A stretch of 28,382 bases of DNA from Nemertoderma westbladi (taxonomy: Eukaryota; Xenacoelomorpha; Nemertodermatida; Nemertodermatidae), in assembly GCA_032718475.1 (NCBI GenBank), contig JAUCBJ010005638.1, positions 1 through 28,382 of the forward strand, read 5' to 3'. Positions within the stretch are counted from its first letter, which is position 1; each line of letters begins with the position of its first letter. The position numbers and the translations under genes were made by a program. This document shows, one piece after another, positions 1 through 9,775 of the stretch. A model generated the notes under the pieces. The model was not told the origin of the DNA. It did no database searches and saw only the letters and a list, made by a program, of their open reading frames with translations.

Positions 1-406
1 AACAAAGTAACAAGTAAAACAGTAAGACAGAACACTCTCCTTATGATCGGCAGAAAAGCTACACGTCGACAGGAAAAACCGCCCTGATTGGCCCAAGCCA
101 AACAAAGAACCACGCGTCCAATGGCTGTTTCCATGTCAGCAACCAGCTGCTAGATGTCGTAATATGAATCATCACGGCTAAGCTGTGAAAGGTAGTTGGT
201 GCATTACAAGTTTTTTGCCTTACCATGTCCGCCAAAACACGTATATAGCAGAATGATTTTTATGTCCGTTAAAACACCTGTAAAGGTACCTTGCGGGCGA
301 GGGGAATATATATACAGTTAGAAAACCTTTTTAGAGTATTCCAGCGCCTGGGGGAGAACTGGCCAGCAAAGGCAAACGTATCAGTTATCCCACAAAAGCT
401 TTTACA
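1..406 (-). mobile_element. Inverted BEL-type LTR, partial (cut by window start)
   Basis: Read on the minus strand from 406, this stretch begins TGTAAAAGCTTTTG, the same terminus as the LTRs at 11744 and 23371. It then follows the same order of landmarks: a block ending CCGCAA, TTTTAACGGACAT (minus strand of about 262-273), a second GGACAT about 37 bp further on, a CAGCTG-containing block, and a CCAATCAG box (plus-strand CTGATTGG at 84-91). Overall similarity is moderate, so this is a related but older or different subfamily. Whether it is a solo LTR or the 5' LTR of a minus-strand element extending beyond the window cannot be told. Confidence 0.75.
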
Positions 407-686
407 GTAACACATACTCCTGCACTGTACTGGCTAACGGTATTTTTTACATTCTTTATTGCTAGTACCGGTAGCCTGATAGCAGGAGGGAGGTTGCAGG
501 AGTGCAGTACTGGGTAACTGATTGAGGAGTGCAGTAGGCCTACTGGGTTGGGTACCTGTGAGTAATACGTGATACCGGTACCTGTGATTAATTACGAACT
601 GAACCATATTATATTCTATTATATTCATATCTAACACGTAACGGAAAGTATACTGAGTTATTATATTATACCTACCGAACACGAAA
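407..686 (+). repeat. 5' LTR of the Gypsy-like element
   Basis: This 280-bp direct repeat starts GTAACACATACTCC and ends CCGAACACGAAA. Compared with the 3' copy it has one visible substitution and lacks the left arm of a long hairpin, replaced here by GTACCG near 466. It contains the TAGGCCTA and TACCGGTA palindromes seen elsewhere in the window. It does not begin with TG, unlike most LTRs. Confidence 0.8.
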
Positions 687-720
687 AGTTAACCGGGCCA
701 CTCTGTTAATCTACCGAACC

Positions 721-1577
721 ATGGCGCCCAAATTGTCAGACTACGTGCGGAAGTACGACGGTACCACGGATCCGTGCTCTTGGTTGAATACATTAAACGA
801 CACATTTGACATATTGAAAGAAGAATCGAAACTCAGTGAGGAAAGTCGGGCTACGTATCTAAGGCTGAGTTTAACAGATGCAGCACATGATGTGGTATGT
901 CAATTGGAAGACGCGAATAAACAGGATTATAATCTGATCAAGCGACGACTGATCGAGGTTTTGCAGATACACCATATGCAGCCTATGAAAAATTTAAGAA
1001 CAGAGTTTTGGCTGTTGGCGAGTCGGCGGATACATATTTGGCTGATCTAAGCCGACTGTTATCCCTCATTACCGAAGACACATCTAGTGACTGTGCGAGT
1101 AACTTATTGGCAGTTCAATTTGCAAATGGACTACCAGAACTGATACGATCCCCGGTGAAGGCCATGGCAGGGGATGTCAAAGTAAATGAATTGCTGCAAC
1201 AAGCACGGAGGATCCTCTCTGAGCAGCCAGGTAGGTCGAGTGAGGAACGATTTGGAGCAGTGGGGGTCCGCAGCAATAACTTACAGAGGGGTTTGATGGA
1301 GCCAAGCAGAGGGGCCGAGTATACAGGTGGCTGGCGTCGAGTGATTGGGAATGAATGTTTCCGGTGTGGCAGACTGGGACATTTCGCCCGTGAGTGCAGC
1401 AATGCACCATCTTCGGTAGGAAGAGTAAATGCAGTACAGAGGGATCCTGTTGTATGCTTCAAGTGTGGTGGAACAGGTCACGTGGCACGGGGGTGCAGAG
1501 GTGGAAATGGCCCGTCGAGTTCGGGAAACGAAATCCGGGGGGTGTCGCAGCCAGCGGACGCTGCCCCGGGATATTAA
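721..1577 (+). pseudogene. gag: Gypsy-like gag (capsid and nucleocapsid), one frameshift
   Basis: Gag forms the retrotransposon particle and binds its RNA. The first AUG after the LTR is at 721. The capsid-like part is open in frame 1 (721-1050), and the homologous continuation (from about 960, including GESADTYLADL) is in frame 3 up to the TAA at 1575-1577. The switch falls at a T run around 958-962 and needs a -1 shift, consistent with loss of one T. Near the C-terminus are two zinc knuckles: CFRCGRLGHFAREC (CX2CX4HX4C, nt about 1357-1396) and CFKCGGTGHVARGC (about 1459-1497). The frame overlaps pol, which is reached by the predicted frameshift signal at 1523. The domain assignment is firm; the exact lesion is inferred. 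Confidence 0.8.
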
Positions 1578-3979
1578 CGGTGCCACTAGTCAGTGTACAG
1601 TTGGCTGGCGTAGGCGAGGAAGTTGATGCACTGGTAGATACTGGATGCTCGTGTAGTATTGTATCAGAAGGATGGTGTCAGAAATGGGGTATAGTAATTC
1701 AGCAGAAAAATAACAGAGGAAATAATATTACGTTGTTGGATGGCCATACCCAAACGAGGATCATAGGAGAAGTAATGCTTAGATTTCGAACAGTAGCGGA
1801 CAAGGACAGCCAGTTGGAATGGACCTTTGCTGTAGTTGAGCAGCTGGTAAACGGGGGATCCTTAATCTTAGGATCAGATATTATTAAGCGACTTGGAGCA
1901 TCGGTGTTTTCTACAGTAATTTTTGGAGCAGCAGCAAAGGAGATAGTGGAGGATATAAATCCTAAAATTCTACAGAAACCAAACTCCAGATGTAGGACCA
2001 TCCGCATAGAGGATTCTGACTTTGCAGCAAACTTCGATGGGGAGACCTGGACAGCTTCCTGGAAATGGAAAGACGGTGTGTTTCCAGTACTGAAAAACTC
2101 GGTTACTCAGTATAAAGTGCGACCAGAACATGCAGACATGTTCGAAGCTGCCATAGCAGAGTGGAAAGAAAAGGAATGGATGGTACCCTATGATCGCGCA
2201 GTTCATGGAATAGTACATGGTACAATCCCAATTATGGCAAAGTTTGAGCCTAAAAAAGGTAGGGTCCGACCGGTACTAGACTATCGAGAACTAAATGAGT
2301 TCATAGAAAATTCCCCTGGTAGAGAGGCCGCGGTATGTAATGAGAAGATGCGGAAGTGGCGCAAAATGGGAGAAAATACAGCCTTAATAGATTTACGCTG
2401 GGCATATATGCAAGTGAAAATCGATACATCGCTGCTTCCCTTCCAAACAGTAGTTCATGCAGGAAAGCGGTACGTTATTACAACCATGGGGTTTGGCTTG
2501 GGGCCAGCGCCAAAGATCATGGACAGAATTGTTGAAACTGCATTAGCTCAAGCTGTAGAAGTGAAAGAAGCCACTAATAACTTCCGAGATGACATTTATA
2601 CAGATACGAGCAGAATATCAACTGAAACCGTGCGCAACCACTTACAAATGTATGGACTGAGGACTAAAGAGGCAGAACCAGTTATGAGGGGGTGCAGAGT
2701 GCTGGGCCTACAGATGGCCAAGAATAAACCTTCGGAACACTTAATGTGGAAACGTGAAACGGAAATTAGAAAGGATACCCCACAGAACCTAACCCGGAGA
2801 GAGGTTCACTCAATATGTGGACAACTGCGGGGCCACTATCCAGTTGCGAATTGGTTACGCCCCGCTTGTGCTTGGATGCAGCGATGTAGTGCAGGAACTG
2901 GTTGGGATGATCAAGTGAACAACAAGGTGCGAGAAATGGTTTTCGAAACACTAACTCGAGTAAATCAGTCAGACCCAGTGAAGGGAAAGTGGGTGGTTGA
3001 AAATGGTGAAAGAGGAGAGGTGTGGACAGATGCGAGTGCGATATCCACAGGTGTTGTGGTGAAGATAGGGGGTCATGTAGTTGAGGATGCCTCGTGGCTC
3101 CGCAAGGAAAATGACACAGCTCATATTAATGTAGCAGAACTGGATGCTGCTATTGAAGGTATTAACTTAGCTATAGATTGGAATTTAAAAGAAATTGACA
3201 TTTATATAGATTCGGTCACAGCACACAGCTGGGTAGAGGCAGCAGTGAGAAACTTGCATAGGGTACGGACAAAAGGCCAGTCAAGGAAACTTATAGCAAG
3301 GCGACTAGATGTGCTGGTAAACCCTATAGGGCAATACAGTTTAACGGTGAGGACACACCGGGTTACCTCGGGAAAAAATATTGCTGATGCACTGACCAGG
3401 GTTCCGCAAAACTGGGTGAAGGCTGGGGGAATCAACCAAACACTCGACAACAAGGTGATAGCAGCCGCGGCAGAGATGAATGAAAATAAAACGAATCGTG
3501 TGGCCGAAATCCATTGTATTGCTCACCAAGGGGCAGACCGAACTGCGGATCTCTGTAAGTTAGACCATCAACTGAGCGCCGGAGAACCTGTGCCAAAGAG
3601 AATCATACAGAAAATATGTAGTGAGTGTGACCAGTGTAATAGTATAGACCCAGCTCCAGTACAGTTAAAACCAGGAACAACCAAGGTCAGTGAACCTTGG
3701 AGTCGAATCTCAGTTGACTTCACCGAATATGAGGATCGGAAATATCTGACGGGAATTGATTGTGCCACCAATTACACCATCTGCGACGTGTTGCAAATGA
3801 GAAAACAAACTCAGTCACTACACAACTGCAGCAAGTCTTCTTGGAACTCGGTCCACCAGATGAACTCATGGCGGACCAAGGGCCTGCGTTCAAGAGTAAG
3901 GAGTTTCAGTTATTCTTGCAGGAGTGGGAAATTACTCGTGTACCCACATGTGCCTACCGCCCACAAGGAAACCCAGTAG
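1394..3979 (+). pseudogene. pol: Gypsy-like pol: protease, reverse transcriptase, RNase H, integrase N-terminus
   Basis: The open frame is 861 codons, but translation probably enters it by -1 frameshifting at 1523; the AUG at 1394 lies inside gag in another frame. Numbering from 1394, the retropepsin motif DTGCS is at residue 82. The reverse transcriptase core starts near LDYRELN (about 295), and its catalytic box is FRDDIYTD (D399, D400), unusual next to the common YVDD. RNase H acidic residues are D546 (WTDAS), E582 (NVAELDA), D606 (IDS) and D665 (NIADALTR). The integrase zinc domain (H-H-C-C, IHCIAHQG ... CSECDQC) and first catalytic Asp (VDFTE, D775) follow. The frame then leaves homology near 3800 and ends in unrelated sequence. 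The reverse transcriptase looks closest to families I recall from ticks and flatworms. Confidence 0.85.
1523..1573 (+). promoter_or_regulatory. Predicted -1 ribosomal frameshift signal (gag to pol)
   Basis: The heptamer GGGAAAC at 1523-1529 is in the gag zero frame as G GGA AAC, a canonical X XXY YYZ slippery site. About five bases later a GC-rich stem-loop can form: ATCC/GGG at 1533-1540 pairs with CCCGGGAT near 1565-1572 (one bulge), extended by GCAGC (1547-1551) with GCTGC (1560-1564). The gag stop follows at 1575. A -1 shift at the heptamer enters exactly the frame that runs into protease. The signal is read from sequence; its activity is inferred. Confidence 0.7.
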
Positions 3980-4575
3980 AGCGGGTCCACAGAACAATCA
4001 AGGCATGGGCTTCCCGATCAGCAAAATCACTAGAGCAAACCGCGTTTTGGTATAATAATACGAAAGGCAGGGGACAGGAGCAGACCCCCCAGGAACAGTG
4101 CTTTGCTGGAATGGCATTACGAGAAAGAAAACTTCCAGGAGTCAACAAAAACCTCCTAATTACAACGGAAGAAGAGGAAAACGTTAGACATAACATTAGA
4201 ATTGGAGACTTGGTGTACATAAAACCGGCCCAACATGTCCGATGTACCACCAGATGGAACGGTCCACATCGGGTGGATGCGGTAGACCAATGGGCAGTCT
4301 ATGTGAAAGGGGTTCGCAGGCACCTCCAGGATGTCCGCAAAACAAGCTTCCCTCGAGAGTACTCATGCCTACAAACGTTCAACCAGAACAATATCGATAT
4401 TGATCAGGAGACAAGCAGCGACGGAGAATCTGGAAGTTGTACTACGGTAGAAAGCAACCCAGAGATTGGAACCGTCCCTAACCCTCTTGGAGTAGAGAAC
4501 TCGACACCAGGCACAACTACGACTAGATCTGGTCGCTCGAGTCGCCCTCCAGACTATTATGGATACGGAAACTAA
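3760..4575 (+). pseudogene. Gypsy-like integrase core and C-terminus (out of frame with upstream pol)
   Basis: This is the rest of integrase, displaced by a -1 shift between about 3797 and 3830. The second and third catalytic acids are present: D39 in LMADQGPAF and E74 in NPVERVHR, a normal DD35E spacing. A C-terminal domain follows (GDLVYIKPAQ ... RWNGPHRV), typical of the Gypsy integrase tail. The end carries TRSGRSSRPPDYYG, a basic, Pro-rich ending common in Gypsy-type Pol. The stop is TAA at 4573-4575. No envelope gene lies between here and the 3' LTR. Confidence 0.8.
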
Positions 4576-4656
4576 CCGAAACTGAAAGTAGTTGCAAACT
4601 GAAAGTAAAACGACTATAAAATTGACAAGCGTGGTTGGTTGTATATGTTTCTATAG

Positions 4657-4668
4657 AAACAGGGGGGA
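4657..4668 (+). promoter_or_regulatory. Candidate canonical polypurine tract
   Basis: AAACAGGGGGGA lies directly before TGTAGTG at 4669. A G-rich tract followed by TG is the usual layout of plus-strand priming and LTR start. The repeat shared with the 5' side only begins at 4699, after a second purine-rich tract (4684-4699, AAGGAAATCAGAGGGG). Two possible tracts 31 bp apart are therefore present. Confidence 0.5.
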
Positions 4669-4698
4669 TGTAGTGTAGGGGGCAAGGAAATCAGAGGG

Positions 4699-5012
4699 GT
4701 AACACATACTCCTGCACTGTACTGGCTAACGGTATTTTTTACATTCTTTATTGCTACTTTACTCCTGCAACCTCCCTCCTCCTATCAGGCTACCTGTTAG
4801 CCTGATAGCAGGAGGGAGGTTACAGGAGTGCAGTACTGGGTAACTGATTGAGGAGTGCAGTAGGCCTACTGGGTTGGGTACCTGTGAGTAATACGTGATA
4901 CCGGTACCTGTGATTAATTACGAACTGAACCATATTATATTCTATTATATTCATATCTAACACGTAACGGAAAGTATACTGAGTTATTATATTATACCTA
5001 CCGAACACGAAA
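4699..5012 (+). repeat. 3' LTR of the Gypsy-like element
   Basis: This copy is 314 bp, 34 bp longer than the 5' copy because it retains a complete hairpin at 4761-4829. Otherwise I see a single substitution (A for G in the GGTTRCAGG block). If the canonical TG at 4669 and the CA at 5007 are taken instead, the LTR would be 339 bp with normal TG...CA ends. Confidence 0.8.
4761..4829. repeat. Long hairpin inside the 3' LTR
   Basis: The arms are 4761-4792 and 4798-4829, 32 nt each with 30 matches, separated by a 5-nt loop (CCTGT). The 5' LTR has only the right arm (from about 472). Confidence 0.85.
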
Positions 5013-5019
5013 TTTTACA

Positions 5020-5306
5020 TATTTGGAATCCTTGCAACGCAAGATTTCTAATGATATGAAAAATTATTCACTAATGTGAAGAATGGCAACGACAGGTGAT
5101 GTGTAATTTCCCAAGACACTTTTTTAAAATGCTTTTTAAAAAATTTACAGGCAAAATCGTAAATTCCGGCTGCACCTGGACGGTGAGTTGAACTAGTTGT
5201 GTTTCAAATTTCAAGCAATATGATAAAGATTTCTAGAAAAAAAGATTTTTTTGGAGGGGGGTCCGTGTCAACAGAAAATGACACTATATTACGGGTCAGG
5301 GTGTAT
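5020..5306 (+). repeat. Dispersed repeat, copy 1
   Basis: This non-coding stretch matches 25684-25957 in the same orientation. Shared blocks include CTAATGTGAAGAATGG, GGCAAAATCG, GACGGTGAGTTGAA, GTTTCAAATTTCAAGCAATATG (quoted to show length; 22 bases shared) and CTATATTACGGGTCA. Similarity ends at about 5306, where a SINE tail begins. It is not recognised as a named family. Confidence 0.7.
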
Positions 5307-5630
5307 TTACAGTATTATTATTATAACTATTTACATCATTGTGTGCAAAGTAGCACTTTATCACTTTGCAGCCTCCGCTCTCTCTGTTTTCAACAAAAGC
5401 AAATGCAAACTGTCGGCCGAAGCCGAAACGACCCTAAGGCTCCTCTTCCGATAAATGCCCATGGTGGGCGATACTCAAACCCCTTGTTTTGTTCCCAATA
5501 TTTCAACTGGTACTCATTTTATCGACCCCATGGTATGAAAGACTGAGTGAACCCAGTCGGGGTTCGAACCTGCAACCACTGCAACCAATAGATGGCAGTT
5601 CCGGACAAACAGTCCCCGCCGTCCCTGTTT
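5307..5630 (-). mobile_element. tRNA-derived SINE, MetaSINE-like
   Basis: On the minus strand a B box GGTTCGAACC (5561-5570) is followed by a conserved core (plus-strand 5505-5541, containing the complement of GGGTCGATAAAATGAGTACC). This closely resembles the core I recall from cephalopod SINEs and the MetaSINE superfamily. The 3' end runs into an ATAATAATA tail at about 5312-5324. The tRNA-like head (to about 5630) is diverged and I could not define the A box with certainty. Confidence 0.65.
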
Positions 5631-5836
5631 TAAGGGGCTATTAGTTGGTAACAGATTTTGCATAAGAAAATATAAAAATGATTAACAAAAATATTACCAA
5701 ATTACACTTGAAATGAAATTATAACTTGTGTAATGTCTAAATGTCTATAAAATAGGAAAATGAATAATACTGCATAACAACTCAAAACAGACATTTTGGA
5801 GCCCCCCTACGGTTGGCACCCAGGGAAATGTCTGTC

Positions 5837-5906
5837 GACACCCCACAGGCGACACCCCACAGGCGACAACCTACAGGAGACACCCCACAGGCGACACCCC
5901 ACAGGC
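5837..5906 (+). repeat. 14-bp minisatellite, five copies
   Basis: Unit GACACCCCACAGGC is repeated at 5837, 5851, 5865 (variant GACAACCTACAGGA), 5879 and 5893. The flanks (5631-5836 and 5907-6071) hold no recognisable gene. Confidence 0.9.
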
Positions 5907-6071
5907 GATATCACATATTCAAAAGTAGAAACTGCTGCAGCAGGTATTCAAGATCCGTATGCTTGGGATCATAGTCCAACCCATTCTACAATACTGTATG
6001 TAGGCCTATTACTACAGTACTACTGTACTATCCGCATGCTGCATTGCAGTTGCATTATACCGGTATATATT

Positions 6072-6960
6072 AAGAATGCTGTGCCGTCTTGTCGAGAAAA
6101 TTGCGCCGCCACAACTCCCTATCACTCATGACATTTGCAAGTTCAACCGCATCTTCAAGGCCAGTGTCCTTTAAGATGCGTCTTAAAAGAGTCATGGACT
6201 GTCCACCATGCTTACTTTCTCCATGGGGCTGTCAAAGAGCAAGATTGTTCACTGGCTGATGTCCTATAAGCGGAGGCGGCTTTGTTCTAGTGTCAAGCTT
6301 GGGACAACTTCAATGTTATATAGTGTCTGGTTGGAGATGTGTGCATTATATTTGACACCGACGTAGCATTCTTGAGAATGTGCCATCCAGAGATTTGGTG
6401 TCCTCAGCAGTTAGATCCCAGCATGGACTCCCATAGAGGAGTACTGGAACTACTGTTGATCTAAATAATCGGACCTTAAGTTTCCGATTAATTCTCGGTG
6501 ACTTCCTAATCCTGGAGAGCCCTTTAAATGCTGCACATGCCTTTCCCTTACGTATTCGAAGGTCCTCACCTGACTTCCGGATCCATGATCCCAGGTAACA
6601 GAAGTCTGCAAGCATACCATCCTTTGAGCTTATGCTTATCCGATCAGACATTTCCTGATGACTTTCAAAGTTAACTGTTAAGAATTTTGGTCTTCTTGGA
6701 GTTAACAAAAAGCCCAACATTAGAAGCAGCCTGTTCTAATGAGCTGAGGAGCCGTTGGGCTCCCTCTAGTGATTCTGAGAGTACTTCTAAGTCATCAGCA
6801 AAGTCTAGATCAGTACGTACTTTGCTGGATTTCTTCTACTTCTTGTGCTTGTAGGGGGTGTTACCATCACCCCATCATTATTACGATGATCTATAAAATA
6901 GTCAACCACAATTATGAATAAGAATGTTGTATGTCACCCTGGGTGACTCCCCCATAACAC
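6072..6960 (-). pseudogene. Non-LTR retrotransposon reverse transcriptase, 3' part (LINE copy 2)
   Basis: Read on the minus strand from 6960, the order is the GVTQGD motif, the catalytic FADD box (LDFADDLEVLSESLEG, about 6815-6770), VNSKKTK, the YLGSWIRKSG block, RKGKACAAFKGLSRI, KVRLFRSTVVPVLLYGS, AHISNQTLY, a GH..QPHGESKHGG tail and TGLEDAVEL. The homology ends at DKTAQHS and a TAA at about 6072. Frames change at least twice (the longest open part is 6346-6720), so it is dead. The endonuclease and 5' half are absent, as expected for a 5'-truncated LINE. Clade assignment (RTE, CR1 or other) is not attempted. Confidence 0.8.
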
Positions 6961-6964
6961 GTAT

Positions 6965-7170
6965 AATGGATCTGTGTGGCCCACCGCTACTGCTGCCCTA
7001 AATAATCGAAACTTGAGATTTCGTATTATTCATTGGACTTCCAAATCCTGGACAGAGTATGTTGTCCATGCCTTCCCCTTACGTATCTTCACCTGACATT
7101 AGATTCTATGATCCCAAGTCATCGACACGCTCGCGCAAGCCATCTCTGGAGCGTATACCCTTACCATTAT
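6965..7170 (-). pseudogene. LINE copy 1, downstream piece
   Basis: The minus-strand sequence matches the YLGSWIRKSG to KVRLFRSTV part of the copy at 6072-6960 (for example IRKGKA, then LKFRLFRAAV) with stops. It begins where the foldback element ends and appears to be the continuation of the piece at 10910-11290. Confidence 0.65.
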
Positions 7171-8120
7171 ACACCTATACGGGTTAACTATGGATTCTGT
7201 GGACAAGCTCACAACCAAGGGATCTGTGGACGTACTTATTTATTAAATATCTAGAGAACTATCCAATGAAAAGCCTTCAAATTTTCAAATTAGCTTCCTA
7301 ATAAGTAATGGGAAATGTTTGCTTTTCAAAATTTAAAATTTTTCCAATATTTCAAAAATCATTTTTTTACATTCACTGTGCGGACATTGCTTTTGGTGAC
7401 GTCATAGTTATGTGTGTTGTGCCTGAGTGTGTTTAGTGATGTCCACAAACCCCAACTGGGGTCAAGACACATACGAAAATTAATGTCCACAGTCCACAAC
7501 TAGTGTAACACATACAGTATATGGGAAAGGAAACTGAAATGCTTTTTTTTATGCAACTTCATGGATATGATTCTAGTAATTGGATTACTTGGCCAGGTCA
7601 GTCCATAGAGATAATGTTCTTTTATTGTTTTTATACACTCGTGAATAATTATTGTAAAAGTTAATATTTCCCTATTAGTTACCTAAGGACTACTTGTGGT
7701 ACAAGTTTCCTTAGTTTACTCAGTTACTATAACAATGGGTTTTCACTTAGTCGATAGCGATAGCGCTGAACAATTCCCCCTGTATCAATGCGTACAAGTT
7801 AGCATGTAGCAATTTGTTTTGAAAATACTTGCAGTCTCAAGAAATAAACCGTAATACTGCCATCACTGCTCAAAATATTCTTTTTTTCTGCGGGAAGACT
7901 AGTTAATTTTAGGTTGTATATAAATACAAATAGAGTGGCGCACAACAATTAATGATATAACTCTTATCATTCAATTTTATTAATTATGAATTTTATGCTT
8001 TAAAATTATTTGGACCGTTCTACAGTACGTATTGTAAGAGCAATAAACGCTAAGAATAGGCCTTATATAAATAACCTAACGAAAACACAAAATTCAAAAT
8101 ACTGCCCCTTGCGCACATCT

Positions 8121-8400
8121 GGGGACATTAGTTTTTGTATTGTTTTTCTGCAGACCATACGGTATGTAGTTGCAATGGACATTAAGAAAATTTTTTATAT
8201 ATTGACGAAAACACACCGTTCTAAATACTGCCCCTTGCGCATATCTGGGGACATTAGTTTTTTTAGTGCTGGGAGTATTATAATAGGCCCTACGTATAGT
8301 TGCAATGAATGTTAAGAATATTTAATATATTAGCAAAAACATACCATTGAAAATACTGTCCTTTACGCACATCTGGGGACATTGGTTTTTGTATAGGTGA
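8121..8400 (+). repeat. 126-bp tandem repeat in left foldback arm
   Basis: The block CTTGCGCACATCTGGGGAC with downstream ACATTAGTTTTTGT recurs with its GGGGAC at 8121, 8247 and 8375 (periods 126 and 128). It is the inverted counterpart of the array at 9776-10060. Because 126 is divisible by three, open frames through it are expected and need not be coding. Confidence 0.85.
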
Positions 8401-8455
8401 GATAGGCTCTACGTGAACCATGTCCTGGAATATAGTGTCGTCATTCAGGTCCCTG

Positions 8456-8469
8456 CCCCCCCCCCCCCC
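8456..8469. repeat. Homopolymer run of 14 C
   Basis: An uninterrupted C tract lies in the spacer of the foldback, a likely length-variable or error-prone site. Confidence 0.95.
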
Positions 8470-8611
8470 AGGGTTTTTTCTAAATATGTTAGGGAAATTT
8501 ATAAATGAAAATAGCGATTTATAAATTTTTATACTTGTTTAGAAATTGGTCACATAGAGACTAACCAATTCGCGCGGGAAGGTTTTAAACTTTACATGCA
8601 TTTAACTCAGA

Positions 8612-8964
8612 ATATTATTTCTCATTTTTTCCTTCACTCAAAACCTATCTACACCGTCATTTTTTAATGAATTCGTTTGAAATTTTCAGTGAATGGTCTT
8701 GACATATTCACATATTGGCCATTGATCAGAAGACTAATGTTAACTAAAAAAATGAAAAAATATTAACTAACTGTGTTATATATTTTGGCCGATATTTTTT
8801 CAGATTATCGGCTCAAAACATAACTTTACTCTCGAAATGTCAAAATTCTGTCTACAAGAATTATTGGTTAATGTCAAGACCATTGACTGAAAATTTCAAA
8901 CGAATTGATTAATAAATGACGGAGTAGATCGATTTTGAATGAAGGAAAAAATGAGAAATAATAT
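8612..8964. mobile_element. Small inverted-repeat element (MITE-like)
   Basis: Arms 8612-8705 and 8871-8964 are reverse complements over about 94 bp with roughly 10% mismatches. They share blocks such as TTCGTTTGAAATTTTCAGT and ATTTCTCATTTTTTCCTTCA. The AT-rich spacer of 165 bp has no open frame. The right edge coincides with the start of LINE homology at about 8965. No clear target duplication was seen. Confidence 0.7.
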
Positions 8965-9716
8965 CATCGCCCCGATGCTCTCTAGTACGCTAACAGATGC
9001 ACAGTTTCTACTAAATAAAGTGGAGTGGGCTGCTAAGGAGGTTGGATTGCATATAAATGCTACCAAGACCGAATTCATGACCTTTAATGTTGATGGAAAC
9101 TTGACAACCATTGATAATAATCAACTAAGGAAGGTCGACGACTTCCAGTACCATGGATCATGGATAGAGAGTAGCAAAAAGGACATAGAAGTTAGGAAAG
9201 CAAAGGCTTGAGTAGCTCTATCAAAAATGGATACCATCTGGAAATCAGATCTCTCCAGGCACCTGAAGACTAAGTTCTTTAGAGCCACAGTGGAAAGTGT
9301 ATTTTTATACGGGGGTAAGACCTGGACACTGACGAAATCACTTGAACAACGAATTGATGGTTGCTACACAAGACTACTAAGGGCAGCCCTAAACATCAGC
9401 TGGAGACAACACATGACAAACGCCGAGCTTTATGGTACAATACCACCTGTATCAACCACCATCTGTGAACGCAGATTAAGATTCAGTGGGCACTGCTGGC
9501 GAAGTAAAGACGAGGTCATACCAGATCTACTTTTCTGGCAACCAACTCATGGAAAGCGTAGTCGTGGACGACCGGCCTTAACATATAGATCAACTTGAAA
9601 GGGATACTGAACTTGGGAGAAACGAAATTGGGACAACTATGGAGAATCGGGAAGCCTGGAAGGATATCATTTCCACTGTCCGAGTTCGCCCGACCTAGTA
9701 GTAGTAGTAGTAGTAA
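8965..9716 (+). pseudogene. LINE 3' end, second family, with (TAG)n tail
   Basis: Homology begins just after where the reverse transcriptase catalytic DD would be (LSSTLTDAQFLLNKVEWAAK), so the active site is lost. It then reads GLHINATKTEFM, a degenerate YLGSWI block (YHGSWIESSKKD), KTKFFRATVESVFLYG, a TNAELYG block and RRLRFSGHCWRSKD ... QPTHGKRSRGRP. A TGA at 9209-9211 interrupts the frame, and a further shift occurs near 9595. The 3' end is a TAG repeat (9696-9716), a typical LINE microsatellite tail. The protein layout is the same as in the other LINE fragments but the sequence is clearly different. Confidence 0.8.
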
Positions 9717-9775
9717 CATTCATTGCAACTATACGTAGGGCCTATTATAATACTCCCATCACTACAAAAACTAAT

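Larger units (their letters stand above)
407..5012 (+). mobile_element. Ty3/Gypsy-like LTR retrotransposon, defective
   Basis: The element is bounded by direct repeats (407-686 and 4699-5012) and encodes gag with two CCHC knuckles, then protease, reverse transcriptase, RNase H and integrase in that order. This excludes the Copia order, and the proteins are unlike the BEL element further on. The 7-mer TTTTACA lies immediately outside both ends (400-406 and 5013-5019). On the left it is also the terminus of the inverted BEL LTR, so this element inserted at that LTR's outer edge. I see no TGG-starting primer-binding site just after the 5' LTR. Gag has one frameshift and pol one, so this copy is probably not autonomous, although the LTRs differ by only one visible substitution plus one indel, which indicates a young insertion. 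Confidence 0.85.

Noticed and set aside
434-682. Minus-strand frame in the Gypsy LTR (also 4820-5008)
   Set aside because: It lies wholly inside the LTR, is rich in low-complexity translation, and appears twice only because the LTR does.
5199-5546. 115-codon frame over the dispersed repeat and SINE
   Set aside because: It spans two unrelated repeats, so it cannot be one ancestral gene.
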